A program made the translations under genes and the position numbers. A stretch of DNA of 64,000 nucleotides, from contig CAYYIS010000001.1 of assembly GCA_964470965.1 (NCBI GenBank), positions 62,001 to 126,000 on the forward strand, given 5' to 3'. The stretch comes from CAYYIS01 sp964470965. GTDB lineage: Bacteria > JAAXHH01 > JABIQT01. A model generated the notes under the pieces. The model searched no databases. It had not been told where the DNA came from and was given only the letters and a program-made list of their open reading frames with translations. Below are positions 53,041-62,399 of the stretch, piece by piece. Position 1 is the first letter of the stretch; each line of letters begins with the position of its first letter.

Positions 53041-54030
53041 TCATTCTTCCAGCCATGATTTGACTCGGGGATGGTGCATTACTTCCGGATTGAGGATGTG
53101 CTCCGGGCGTCGTCCCTGGATAGCATCCGTGACCTGTTCGATGCCCTTGGCATCCAGACGCATGGTTGACTCTACCGTGATGCCGGCGTTATGGTTGGTA
53201 CATATAATTCGTGGGTGACCCTTGTGTACCTCGCGGCTACCGTTAACGGGATCATCCACAACATAATAATGGAGTTTCTCTTCTTTTATCGCCCTGTTGA
53301 CACCATCATCGTCCACAAGGTTGCCACGCGATGGGTTTATCAGGGATGCGTGCGGTTTCATCCTGCTGAGTAGGTCATAATGGATGATGGTGTCATCGCC
53401 CGAGACATGCAGGCAGACGGTGTCGCATGCCTGGAAGAGTGCCTCCGGCGTGTCGACAACTTCCGCGTCGTATTTTGCGGCCACTTCAGCGATATCAGGC
53501 CGGACGTCATACATGAGCAGACGGCCTTTTTTGCCGAGAAGAGGCCTGGCTCTCATTGCCACCTCCTGGCCTATGCGGCCGCAACCGTAAAGTCCCAGCG
53601 TCGTATGCTGCGCTTCGTAGGTGCGGATGATGGAGAAATCGCCCCGGTGGGAGAGGTAGTTGAGTGTATACAACCGCTTGAGAGTGGCCATCCACTGGGC
53701 GATAGTGTATTCAGCCACGGCGTCCATATGCACCGGCGTTACCGTGACGATCACCCCGTAACGTGTAGCCGCCGGTATGTTTACCTGGTCGAATCCTACG
53801 CCCCAGCGAGCCACGACGCGCAGATCTGAAGCGGCTTCATAGAATTCATCCGAATAATATGAAGAACTGGCGATCGAAGCGATAACGCCGGGGGCGTGCT
53901 CTGCCCCTAGTGTTTTCGGCTCATCCATCAGCTCTCCCAGGGTACTCAGGTGGGCCAGCCCCCGCTGCCGTTCCTCCGAAGCAAACTCATCATTCCTGAA
54001 CTGTGCCGTGAGCATTATTTTATATGGCAT
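53041..54030 (-). CDS. D-2-hydroxyacid dehydrogenase (PGDH-like)
   Basis: A 329-residue NAD-dependent D-isomer-specific 2-hydroxyacid dehydrogenase. The nucleotide fold has LGLYGCGRIGQEVAMRA. The catalytic arginine is in INPSRGNLVDD and the histidine in CTNHNAGITVE. Where most relatives have a glutamate (DVFExEP), this protein has VVDDPVNGS, so an aspartate probably serves as the acid partner. It interconverts a D-2-hydroxyacid and the keto acid; the substrate is unknown. It lies 38 nt after the GlcD-like gene. Confidence 0.87.
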   Translation of the reverse strand: MPYKIMLTAQFRNDEFASEERQRGLAHLSTLGELMDEPKTLGAEHAPGVIASIASSSYYSDEFYEAASDLRVVARWGVGFDQVNIPAATRYGVIVTVTPVHMDAVAEYTIAQWMATLKRLYTLNYLSHRGDFSIIRTYEAQHTTLGLYGCGRIGQEVAMRARPLLGKKGRLLMYDVRPDIAEVAAKYDAEVVDTPEALFQACDTVCLHVSGDDTIIHYDLLSRMKPHASLINPSRGNLVDDDGVNRAIKEEKLHYYVVDDPVNGSREVHKGHPRIICTNHNAGITVESTMRLDAKGIEQVTDAIQGRRPEHILNPEVMHHPRVKSWLEE

Positions 54031-54068
54031 AAATTCTTCGCTCTCTTTCGTTTCGTGTCAACCCTCGA

Positions 54069-55544
54069 TCACATAGCCGCCTGACGTTTCATGGCTTTTA
54101 GTTCCTCAACGCCGCATCCGATACAGGAGCGATCGGTTGGGAAGACTTTACCCGGATTGCACAGGTTGGCTTCGTCGAACGCATGTTTTACATTTTCCAT
54201 AGCCTGTATGTCGTTTTCCGAAAATAGAAGCGGCATAAAATCCATCTTCTCTGCGCCGATACCATGCTCCCCCGTGACCGAACCGCCCATCTCAATGCAG
54301 GCTTTTAGGATTTCAGTGCTGGCATCCAAGACCTTCTTCACCATCTCCGGATTGTTTTCATCGTAGCAGATACAGGGATGAATATTGCCGTCACCCGCAT
54401 GGAAGACATTGCCGATCATCAGATCGTATTTCTCCTGAACGGACTTGATAACCCGCATGATATCAGGCAATCTGGTCCGAGGTACAACACCGTCCTGTGT
54501 GTAATAACTAGGACTCAATCGCCCGAGTGCGCCGAATGCTCGTTTCCGACTCTTCCAGATAAGATCCCGCTCTCTGCTGTCCCGAGTCTTCCGTAGGTCA
54601 CGCAGATTGTTTTGCTTACACACCTCGATCACCCGCTCTGCCTGCGATTCCATGCCGGCCTCCAATCCATCCAGTTCAATAATCAGTACCGCCTCTGCAT
54701 CGAGGGGAAAACCGACCTGAAATGCTTCTTCAACCGCTCCGATAACCACCTGGTCGATCATCTCAAGCGCTGCCGGCACGATACCCCGCCCGATCAGTCC
54801 GGATACCGTGTTAGTGGCGTCTTCGATGGTGTCGAATACCGCCAGGAACGTTCTGAACGTCTGCGGTAGTTTTACCAAACGGACCCAGGCGCGGGTCACG
54901 ATCCCCAGCATGCCTTCCGAGCCGATCAATATGCCGCGCAAGTCGTAGCCGGGCGTATCGTCCGACTTTCCGCCGAACCAGACCACCTCTCCATCTGGCA
55001 GAACCACTTCCATACCCAGGGTGTGGTTTGTCGTCACGCCGTATTTCAGAGTATGGGGGCCGCCGGAATTTTCAGCGATGTTGCCGCCTATTGTACAAGA
55101 ATACTGGCTGGAAGGGTCCGGAACGTAGTGGTATCCGAAGTCGGTCACCGCGTTAGACAGATGCAGGTTGACCACACCCGGTTCCACCAGCGCACGTCGA
55201 TTTCCGATATCGATTTCCACGATTTTGTTCATACGGGTCAATGCGATCATGACCCCGCCGTCCGGGGGAAGACTGCCGCCGCTGAGCCCCGTTCCGGCAC
55301 CTCGGGCCACGAACGGGATCTGTTTCCCATGAAGCAGCCGGACCACCGCGGATACCTGTTCGGTGGAGGTGGGAAACACCACTGCGTGCGGCATATTTTT
55401 TCCGATCGTCAGTCCATCGCATTCGTAAACGATGAGCTCATCCGGAGCATCGATCACGCCGTCCTGCCCCAAGATCTCTACGAGTGCATCTCTCAACTGA
55501 TTATCAGTGATGGGACACGCCGAATACGACCTGGTTTTTAACAT
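54069..55544 (-). CDS. FAD-linked 2-hydroxyacid oxidase, GlcD-like
   Basis: A 491-residue FAD-linked oxidase of the glycolate oxidase D/D-lactate dehydrogenase family. FVARGAGTGLSGGSLPP and TIGGNIAENSGGPHTLKYG bind FAD; HAGDGNIHP and VTGEHGIGAEKM are the C-terminal substrate and metal motifs. It oxidises a 2-hydroxyacid at the membrane or in the cytoplasm. Its usual partner GlcF is absent; a GlcE-like protein is encoded nine genes away (counting the uncertain frame at 47356) on the same strand. FolE lies 7 nt upstream. Confidence 0.9.
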   Translation of the reverse strand: MLKTRSYSACPITDNQLRDALVEILGQDGVIDAPDELIVYECDGLTIGKNMPHAVVFPTSTEQVSAVVRLLHGKQIPFVARGAGTGLSGGSLPPDGGVMIALTRMNKIVEIDIGNRRALVEPGVVNLHLSNAVTDFGYHYVPDPSSQYSCTIGGNIAENSGGPHTLKYGVTTNHTLGMEVVLPDGEVVWFGGKSDDTPGYDLRGILIGSEGMLGIVTRAWVRLVKLPQTFRTFLAVFDTIEDATNTVSGLIGRGIVPAALEMIDQVVIGAVEEAFQVGFPLDAEAVLIIELDGLEAGMESQAERVIEVCKQNNLRDLRKTRDSRERDLIWKSRKRAFGALGRLSPSYYTQDGVVPRTRLPDIMRVIKSVQEKYDLMIGNVFHAGDGNIHPCICYDENNPEMVKKVLDASTEILKACIEMGGSVTGEHGIGAEKMDFMPLLFSENDIQAMENVKHAFDEANLCNPGKVFPTDRSCIGCGVEELKAMKRQAAM

Positions 55545-55551
55545 GGAACGC

Positions 55552-56115
55552 TCAGACTTTCTTTTTTATCAATTCCAGGAATTCCGCCCGAGTCGCGCGG
55601 TTCTCTCGGAACCAGCCGTGCATGGCGCTCGTAGTCGCATTCGAGTTCTGTTTCTGGACGCCCCGCATCATCATACACAGGTGTGAAGCCTCTATTACTA
55701 CCCCCACTCCCTTAGGGTTCAGCCATTCCTGAAGGGTCTGCGCGATCTGTGTGGTCAGCCGCTCCTGAACTTGAAGGCGACGTGCATAGATCTCCACAAG
55801 TCGGGCCACTTTACTCAGTCCTATGATCTTACGTTCCGGCAGATAGGCGATGTGGCACTTTCCGAAGAACGGTAGCATATGGTGTTCACAGAGCGAATAG
55901 AACTCGATATCCTTTACAACCACCATCTCATCATAGCCTTCGTCCTCGAAAATCGCGCCGTTCAGGACGGAGTTCGGCTCTTCCTGATAACCTTTGGTTA
56001 AAAACCTCATGGATTGCGCCACTCGGTCCGGAGTTCTCCTCAGGCCTTCCCGCTCAGGGTCTTCCCCTATCTCCGTGAGGAGTGAACGGGTAAATGCTTC
56101 AATAGGGTCTGCCAT
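55552..56115 (-). CDS. folE: GTP cyclohydrolase I
   Basis: A 187-residue enzyme that converts GTP to 7,8-dihydroneopterin triphosphate, first step to folate, queuosine and tetrahydrobiopterin. Zinc ligands C76, H79 (LCEHHMLPFFGK) and C147 (SHLCMMMRG) and the signature QVQERLTTQIA are present. The start at 56115 follows GGAG at 6 nt and overlaps the PTPS stop by 17 nt. The pairing with a 6-pyruvoyl-tetrahydropterin-synthase-like gene implies a pterin product, possibly the cofactor for the local one-carbon chemistry. Confidence 0.95.
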   Translation of the reverse strand: MADPIEAFTRSLLTEIGEDPEREGLRRTPDRVAQSMRFLTKGYQEEPNSVLNGAIFEDEGYDEMVVVKDIEFYSLCEHHMLPFFGKCHIAYLPERKIIGLSKVARLVEIYARRLQVQERLTTQIAQTLQEWLNPKGVGVVIEASHLCMMMRGVQKQNSNATTSAMHGWFRENRATRAEFLELIKKKV

Positions 56116-56929
56116 CGATTTCTCCATAGTATTCAAACGCGTTGTTCGATGTCTCCACAAGCCGGATTTTATACAGTTCCGGTGAAGTAAAATGCGGCAC
56201 CAGTCGATTCCAGATAACCCTGGCGAACTCTTCCGATGTCGGGTTTACCGATCGAAATTCTTCTAGATCTTCGTTCAGGTTCTTGTGATCAAACCGGTTC
56301 AGGACCTCGGATTCGATAACACGATCCAGTTCCCCCAGCGCCATGACCGTTCCGGTCTTCATGTCGATCGTACCTCTTACCGTGACTTCGAGCTGATAGT
56401 TGTGCCCGTGCCCGTTCGGGTTGTTGCATTTACCAAATAGGAGGGCATTTTCTTCATCGCTGAGCATCGGGCTGTGAAGCCGGTGCGCCGCGTTGAATTC
56501 AATCTGCCGTGTTACATACATCATATCATCTCCTCCGTAATATTCTATGTATCTTGTTCTGCTTTCATGGAGGCGAACCCGAAAAAGCGTACAACCTCTC
56601 ACCCCCGGATACAACCTGTTCCAAAGTGCGTAGGTGAGTATCTCCGATGACGGTACCAAGCCCTGGAACTCCATGACATCGTGGTTCAGGTGCGTCATAT
56701 CCAGCACACCGACCGTATCGTTGAGGATCTGCTTGATGTCGACCAGGTTGACGACAATACTGGACTCTGCCCGAATCACTCCTTTTACGGTAACTTCACA
56801 AATATAATCATGTCCATGGCCGGATCCCATCGCGCAGGCACCGTACTGCCGAAGGTTCTGCTGTTCCGTCCAACGGATGTTTCGGCATGCGTGGGCTGCG
56901 GAGAACCTGATTTTCCGGGTGAGATACAT
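56099..56929 (-). CDS. Tandem-fused PTPS/QueD-family protein
   Basis: Two complete 6-pyruvoyl-tetrahydropterin synthase/6-carboxytetrahydropterin synthase domains lie in one chain of 276 residues (about 1-136 and 137-276). Domain 1 has zinc ligands H13, H38, H40 and nucleophile C32; domain 2 has H149, H174, H176 and C168. Both keep the catalytic His (MTHLN, DHKNL) and a binding glutamate (HESRT, VETSN). Single-domain QueD is about 120-140 residues. It acts on the dihydroneopterin triphosphate made by FolE. Whether the product is for queuosine or tetrahydropterin is open; no queC, queE or sepiapterin reductase is seen. Confidence 0.9.
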   Translation of the reverse strand: MYLTRKIRFSAAHACRNIRWTEQQNLRQYGACAMGSGHGHDYICEVTVKGVIRAESSIVVNLVDIKQILNDTVGVLDMTHLNHDVMEFQGLVPSSEILTYALWNRLYPGVRGCTLFRVRLHESRTRYIEYYGGDDMMYVTRQIEFNAAHRLHSPMLSDEENALLFGKCNNPNGHGHNYQLEVTVRGTIDMKTGTVMALGELDRVIESEVLNRFDHKNLNEDLEEFRSVNPTSEEFARVIWNRLVPHFTSPELYKIRLVETSNNAFEYYGEIDGRPY

Positions 56930-56956
56930 TTTAGTCTATTAAGATCCCATTTTAAT

Positions 56957-57886
56957 TTATTTTCGCTCAAATGCTTGGGCCAGGGCCTTAGGCGGTTGTG
57001 ATCGGTTGGCGAATATCACCAGAACCACCAGGGTCAGAACATACGGGAGCATCAGGAAGAACTGATACGGAACCGTCGAACCGACCGCCTGTAACTGGAA
57101 TTGCACCGCGTTGGCTAGTCCGAACACTAGCGCGGCACCCATGACACCTGTCGGATGCCAGCGTCCGAATATCACGATGGCCAGGGCGATAAAGCCTCGG
57201 CCAGACGACATACCTTCGATGAATGTATTGGCATGGGCGAGAGACAGGTAGCCGCCCCCGGCACCTGCCAGCGCGCCGCTGACGAGAATGCAGCAGAAGC
57301 GTACCTTCTGAACCGGAATACCGGCGCTGTCTGCCGCCCCCGGTTGTTCCCCTGCCGCCCGAATGATAAGGCCGAGGGAAGTGTAGTAAAGCAACCAGGC
57401 GGAAACCGGTACAAGCATGAAGCCAATGTACACAGGTGCTGTATGCCCCGAGATAACATCGCCAAGAAATGGGACAGACGCAATACCCGGGATCGCAAGG
57501 GGTTCGAATGTCTGTACGGCCAGGGTGGAGCCGGTTACTCCGAAGATTTGCCGGTAAATCACTCCCGTTAGGCCCAGCGCCAGGATGTTGATCGCTGCAC
57601 CGGCGACGATCTGATCGGCGCCCACGTATATAGCGACCAGTGAAAAAACACCTGCCAGTACCAAACCGGCAGCCATGCCTACCATCAAGCCGATCCACGC
57701 GCTGCCGGTGAAATATGATCCGACCATTCCACCCAGGGCGCCGGTAAGCATCATACCCTCGAGACCAATATTGACAACTCCGGAACGTTCCGCAAAGATT
57801 TCACCGATCGAGGTTACCAAAAGCGGTAGAGACAGTTTGATGCCCGCCCGAATGAGGCTGACTATGAGAATGAGGTCCAAACTCAT
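56957..57886 (-). CDS. BMP-type ABC transporter permease 2 (NupQ-like)
   Basis: A 309-residue inner-membrane permease of the branched-chain/ribose-type family used by BMP-dependent nucleoside importers. SIGEIFAERSGVVNIGLEGMM near the N-terminus is characteristic, followed by about eight hydrophobic segments. ATG 57886 overlaps the upstream permease stop by 4 nt with AAGG just before it. It completes a four-gene transporter with the genes up to 61398. Confidence 0.9.
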   Translation of the reverse strand: MSLDLILIVSLIRAGIKLSLPLLVTSIGEIFAERSGVVNIGLEGMMLTGALGGMVGSYFTGSAWIGLMVGMAAGLVLAGVFSLVAIYVGADQIVAGAAINILALGLTGVIYRQIFGVTGSTLAVQTFEPLAIPGIASVPFLGDVISGHTAPVYIGFMLVPVSAWLLYYTSLGLIIRAAGEQPGAADSAGIPVQKVRFCCILVSGALAGAGGGYLSLAHANTFIEGMSSGRGFIALAIVIFGRWHPTGVMGAALVFGLANAVQFQLQAVGSTVPYQFFLMLPYVLTLVVLVIFANRSQPPKALAQAFERK

Positions 57887-58905
57887 ACCGCCTTCCTCCA
57901 TCGTTTTTCATAGACCGCGCCCATCACCACGAAAAGCAGAATCAGCGCTTGGACAATATAGACCATACCGCTTGAAACTCCGGCCACGCGTTGCATGCCG
58001 CTCGTGCCTGTGGCCAGTGTACCGAACAGAAGCGCAGCAGGGACAACTGCCACCGGGTGCAGCCGGGCTAGCAACGCTACGGCAATGGCAGTATAGCCGT
58101 AGCCGCTGCCAAACTGTTCGTACAACCTGTAGGTTACCCCCGACAATTCCACGGCACCGGCCAATCCGGCCAAACCACCGCTCAGGCACATGGTCTGCAC
58201 CATAGAGGCTCGGATGTCTATACCTGCCGAGTCAGCCGCTTCCATGTTCATGCCGACCGCCCGAACACGGTATCCGAATACGGACCGGAACAGTATTAGC
58301 CAGATCAGTCCGGCACAGCACACGGCTAATATGATTCCAGTGTGTAACCGGGACGGCGGAAACCAGCGGGAGAGCCGAAAGCCATCTGCCAGTGGATCGG
58401 TCTGAGGGAACTGCTCGGAAGCTTCCATCAGAGGACCGTGTACCGCATATCCGACCAGTTGGATCGCCACGAAGTTCAACATGATCGTACTGATGATTTC
58501 CTGTACATGCCTTTCGATTTTCAAATAGCCGGCCAGCCCGCCCCATAAAGCCCCCGCGGCAATACCTGTCAGCAGAAGAGCAGGCGTTGCTATATAGTTC
58601 GGCCAGGCGACCAAAAAAGGCGCCGCACCCGCGGCCGCCAGGGCTCCCATCAGAAATTGCCCTTCTGCGCCGATATTCCATATTCCGCACCGGAATGCTA
58701 AAGACACCGCCAATCCGGTGAGGATCAGCGGGCAGCTCCTTAATAAGGTTTCGCCCAGGCTGTATGGGCTCCCGAACGCTCCGTCGACAAACGCGGCGCC
58801 TGCAAGCACGGGATCGTATCCGGACAGAATGATTATCATTCCACCGGCTGTCAGCGCAGTGAAAATAGCGATCAGGGGGATGAACCAGACGGTGGTATGT
58901 GACAT
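57883..58905 (-). CDS. BMP-type ABC transporter permease 1 (NupP-like)
   Basis: A 340-residue inner-membrane permease partnering the neighbouring NupQ-like protein. FRCGIWNIGAEGQFLMGALAA is the family signature; about eight to nine hydrophobic helices follow. The known members import nucleosides or purine-like compounds. The stop codon overlaps the next ATG, so the two permeases are translated together. Confidence 0.9.
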   Translation of the reverse strand: MSHTTVWFIPLIAIFTALTAGGMIIILSGYDPVLAGAAFVDGAFGSPYSLGETLLRSCPLILTGLAVSLAFRCGIWNIGAEGQFLMGALAAAGAAPFLVAWPNYIATPALLLTGIAAGALWGGLAGYLKIERHVQEIISTIMLNFVAIQLVGYAVHGPLMEASEQFPQTDPLADGFRLSRWFPPSRLHTGIILAVCCAGLIWLILFRSVFGYRVRAVGMNMEAADSAGIDIRASMVQTMCLSGGLAGLAGAVELSGVTYRLYEQFGSGYGYTAIAVALLARLHPVAVVPAALLFGTLATGTSGMQRVAGVSSGMVYIVQALILLFVVMGAVYEKRWRKAV

Positions 58906-58914
58906 GACACCTTA

Positions 58915-60405
58915 TTACCCAACCATCAATTTGCCTATCACCTGTCGAGGGGTTCCGGATGGAAAAATATGCACGAGACGCCCGTTGAACATCACCGCGA
59001 TTCGATCGCTCAGGGCTAGCACTTCGTCCAGTTCCGTGGAAATGAGAAGAATGCTCGCACCCGCTTCACGTCGTTCCAGTAATCGTCGATGAATGGCGTT
59101 TGTAGCATGGATATCGATGCCTCGCGCGGGATTGAAAGCTACGAGAAAGTCCGGATCCCGGGCAAGTTCACGGGCGAACACTACTTTCTGCTGGTTGCCG
59201 CCCGATAGTGTTGACGCCGCTGCACCGCTGCCCTGACTCCGTATGTCAAATCGTTCCATGAGTTCCCGGGCGTGCGACCTGATACCGGTGGTGTCGAGTA
59301 CTCCGCAACGACTGTACGCGTTCAGATATTCTTCGTTTAGAATCAAGTTTTCTTCAACGGAAAAACCCAGTATGAGGCCCGTTGCCTGACGGTCCTGTGG
59401 AATATAGGAAACGCGCTGTGCGTAGCGTTCTCTGATTGATTGGTCGGTGATATCTTTGCCACGCAGCGTCACAGACCCCTCATGCACCCGGCACAACCCC
59501 GTCAATGCTTCGGCCAATTCCCGCTGACCGTTTCCGTCAACACCCGCAACACCAAGAATCTCACCGGCGTGAATTTCAAATGAGACATCTACTAACGCAT
59601 CCAACCCCTGTTTATCCTTAACCGAGAGGTTTTGCACGGCAACCACCGCTTCTTTCGATGGAGGATTGTCCTGGCGTCGTACCCTATCTATTTCGTGTCC
59701 CACCATCATTCTTGTCAGATCGTCCGGTGAGGTGTCTACCGTATCCATCACACCAACTTCTTTGCCGTGGCGCAGCACGGTTACTCGGTCACAGAGAGCC
59801 ATAACCTCGCCCAATTTGTGGCTTATGAATATGACGGAATTTCCGTCCTCCCGGAATTTCCGGAGGATAACAAACAGGTTCTCCGTTTCCTGCGGAGAAA
59901 GCACTGCGGTTGGTTCATCAAGGATTAGCGTTCGGGCACCGCGCCACAGTGCTTTCAGGATCTCCAAGCGCTGCTGCGCGCCAACCGGAAGTTGGCGAAC
60001 CGGGACATCAGGGTCTACATCGAAACCATGCTGTTGTGCAAATGTCCGGACTTCCTCGGAAAGGGCTCGCCGATCAAGCCACCAACGGTCAGCGCGCTGT
60101 TCTCCCAGAATCAAATTTTCTGCAACCGTAAAGTCCGGCGTCAGCATGACATGCTGGTGAATCATTCCGATCCCTAGGTCGATCGCATCCCTGGGCGACT
60201 GAATATTCACAGCTTTCCGGCTTACGGTTATACGGCCAGAATCCGCATGATGCAGACCGTATAGAATATTCATGAGAGTGGTTTTACCTGCGCCGTTTTC
60301 ACCGAGTAACGCATGGATCTGGCCGGGGCGCAATTCTAATGAAACGTCCTCAACCGCGGCTGCAGCATTGAAATACTTGTGTATGCCGCGCATGGAAATT
60401 TGCAC
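58915..60405 (-). CDS. BMP-type ABC transporter ATPase, duplicated (NupO-like)
   Basis: A 496-residue protein with two ABC ATPase halves. The first has Walker A GENGAGKTT and a degenerate signature (LPVGAQQRLEI), then LILDEPTAV. The second has the altered P-loop VAGVDGNGQRE, signature LSGGNQQKV and a weak Walker B (FLVAFNPARGID). Such asymmetry is normal for sugar/nucleoside importers, where one site drives transport. It energises the two permeases encoded directly downstream and is 3 nt after the binding-protein gene. Confidence 0.92.
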   Translation of the reverse strand: MQISMRGIHKYFNAAAAVEDVSLELRPGQIHALLGENGAGKTTLMNILYGLHHADSGRITVSRKAVNIQSPRDAIDLGIGMIHQHVMLTPDFTVAENLILGEQRADRWWLDRRALSEEVRTFAQQHGFDVDPDVPVRQLPVGAQQRLEILKALWRGARTLILDEPTAVLSPQETENLFVILRKFREDGNSVIFISHKLGEVMALCDRVTVLRHGKEVGVMDTVDTSPDDLTRMMVGHEIDRVRRQDNPPSKEAVVAVQNLSVKDKQGLDALVDVSFEIHAGEILGVAGVDGNGQRELAEALTGLCRVHEGSVTLRGKDITDQSIRERYAQRVSYIPQDRQATGLILGFSVEENLILNEEYLNAYSRCGVLDTTGIRSHARELMERFDIRSQGSGAAASTLSGGNQQKVVFARELARDPDFLVAFNPARGIDIHATNAIHRRLLERREAGASILLISTELDEVLALSDRIAVMFNGRLVHIFPSGTPRQVIGKLMVG

Positions 60406-60408
60406 GGC

Positions 60409-61398
60409 TTAAAATTCTTTCGGTACGACCAGGTCGCCGCTCAATATCTGTTGACGGTAGGCCTCCAACTCGTCCCGGATTTCTTTGTTGATTCGGTCGT
60501 GCAGTTTCTCATTGACTGCCAGATGAACCACACCTTCTTTCATGCCCAGACGGCGTATGTCAGCAATGAAAGTATCGGTCCAGACCTCTTTTGCCACTGC
60601 GAGCATTGCGTTGGGAATGTTTAGAACTGCGCTCGCGAGAATTACATCCGGTGCAACCTCATTTTGGTTTTTATTGGAACCGAAAACGAAGACGGAATCC
60701 CGTTCCTGTGCCGCCTGGAACACCCCGAGACCTGCTGCATCGGCATTATGAAAGATTAAATCCACTCCCTGGTCGATCAGGGCAAGGGTGGCTTCTTTCG
60801 CGGCGCCTACATCGTCCCAGTTACCGATATAAGACGCCACAAACTGAATCCCCGGGTTTACCGCTTTGGCACCGGCATTAAATGCGTCGAAGCTACTCTT
60901 TACGGATGGAATTTCCAAACCACCTACTGCACCGATTTTTCCGGTTTTCGACTGTCGTGCCGCCAGCATTCCTAGCAGGTAGGTAGCCTGTTCGATTTCG
61001 AATACGATTGCCGCCACGTTATCTCTCACGGTGGTGCCTGAAGTCGTGATGAATACGGTTTCAGGAAATTCCCTGGATACAGTTGCCGCCGCATCCTGAA
61101 ATTCAAAGCCGTGACCGAAAACTAAATCGTAGCCGTCGCTGGCATAGTCTCTAAATCCCTGTTCGAATTCCGCAGGTGTTTTGGTTTCTACCTGACTGAT
61201 GTCTGCACCGAGTTCTGCTTTGATCAATTGCAGGCCTTCATATGCACCGGCGTTCCAACCTGCGTCACTCACCGGACCAGGTGTCAGCAGGGCAACCTTG
61301 AAGGTGTTCGGTGTGTTGTCAGGGGCCGGCCCGCAGAAGGAAAAAAGAACGAGGATGGCGGTGGAGAAAGCCAGGTGAGATTTGCGAAGCAGATTCAT
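60409..61398 (-). CDS. BMP-family substrate-binding protein
   Basis: A 329-residue periplasmic binding protein of the basic membrane lipoprotein (PnrA-like) family. A hydrophobic signal ends at LFSFC-GPAP, a lipobox-like cysteine though with an unusual Phe at -1. FKVALLTPGPVSDAGWN, YDLVFGHGFEFQDAA and GAVGGLEIPSVKSSF are family features. Relatives bind nucleosides or other small ligands. It is the first gene of the transporter set and begins 1 nt before the end of the DHH gene's spacing, so all five genes are probably cotranscribed. Confidence 0.88.
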   Translation of the reverse strand: MNLLRKSHLAFSTAILVLFSFCGPAPDNTPNTFKVALLTPGPVSDAGWNAGAYEGLQLIKAELGADISQVETKTPAEFEQGFRDYASDGYDLVFGHGFEFQDAAATVSREFPETVFITTSGTTVRDNVAAIVFEIEQATYLLGMLAARQSKTGKIGAVGGLEIPSVKSSFDAFNAGAKAVNPGIQFVASYIGNWDDVGAAKEATLALIDQGVDLIFHNADAAGLGVFQAAQERDSVFVFGSNKNQNEVAPDVILASAVLNIPNAMLAVAKEVWTDTFIADIRRLGMKEGVVHLAVNEKLHDRINKEIRDELEAYRQQILSGDLVVPKEF

Positions 61399-61399
61399 C

Positions 61400-62371
61400 C
61401 TACAACGCCTTTACGGCCTCTGCCGTCACGACGGAAATAGCGTCGGAAAGCAAACCCTTGAACACGACACCCGAGGCATTGCGATGTCCGCCGCCACCGA
61501 GATTTCCCGCTACTCTGTTCACGTCTTTATTGCCCCGGGACCGTAGGCTGATGCGGATTCTGTCATCCGACGCTTCGACGAATATGATGCCGATTTCGAC
61601 ACCCGCAATTGCCATAGTAGAATCCACGAAACCGCTGGTATCTTCCGGTGTGGCGCCGGCCTCTGCGATCATGTCCAGGGATACCGAAAGCCAGGCAACC
61701 TGACCATCGCCGGCGAAAGATATTCCTGACAGCACGCGCCCCATGAGGCGCGTGCGTGCTTCTGAATTCTGGTTATACACGAGATCGTAGACGCCAGCGG
61801 GCTCGACGCCGGCAGAAAGCAAGCTGGAAGTGATTTTATGGGTGACCGGTGATGTATTTGCGAAGCGAAAGGAGCCGGTATCCGTCAGAATGCCCGTATA
61901 CAGGCCATCCGCGGCTCTTCGGGACAGTGGTCCGCCATGGGCGGTGATAAGGTTAAAGATTAGTTCAGCGGTCGAACAGGCGCCAGTGTCAACGATGGTT
62001 ATGGGAGTTATCTCGTCCCGGAACGGATGATGATCGATGACTGCTTTGACCGCCGCCGCTTCACGTATCACTTCACCTATGATGCCGAGACGTTCCCAGC
62101 TGTTGACGTCCAGAATAAAAACAGCGTCCGCAGACGTGATTGTACTGAAATCGTCTTCTGTGGCCGGGGCAATCATTTCGCCGTCCGGGTCGAGCCACTG
62201 GTAGACCATCGGTATAGCATCGCTCGTCATGACTACAGCTTCTTTTCCGCGGGCTTTCAGAAATTCACAGAGCGCCAGCGCCGAACCGACGGAATCGCCA
62301 TCCGGATTCACATGACTGGTGACCACGAACGTCTGGTTCGATTCGATAACCCGTTCAATTTCAGTCCACAT
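61400..62371 (-). CDS. DHH-family phosphoesterase (NrnA-like)
   Basis: A 323-residue DHH/DHHA1 protein similar to the nanoRNase/pAp phosphatase NrnA. Metal sites are TSHVNPDGDSVGSALAL, FILDVN, VIDHHPF and DTGACSTAEL; the substrate-binding DHHA1 tail ends with GGGGHRNASG. It should degrade short oligoribonucleotides and 3',5'-adenosine bisphosphate in the cytoplasm. The ATG at 62371 follows GAGGGG at 5 nt; a GTG at 62377 is less likely. Directly upstream of the transporter, it may share its promoter. Confidence 0.92.
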   Translation of the reverse strand: MWTEIERVIESNQTFVVTSHVNPDGDSVGSALALCEFLKARGKEAVVMTSDAIPMVYQWLDPDGEMIAPATEDDFSTITSADAVFILDVNSWERLGIIGEVIREAAAVKAVIDHHPFRDEITPITIVDTGACSTAELIFNLITAHGGPLSRRAADGLYTGILTDTGSFRFANTSPVTHKITSSLLSAGVEPAGVYDLVYNQNSEARTRLMGRVLSGISFAGDGQVAWLSVSLDMIAEAGATPEDTSGFVDSTMAIAGVEIGIIFVEASDDRIRISLRSRGNKDVNRVAGNLGGGGHRNASGVVFKGLLSDAISVVTAEAVKAL

Positions 62372-62399
62372 AAACACCCCTCATGACAATACCCGATCC

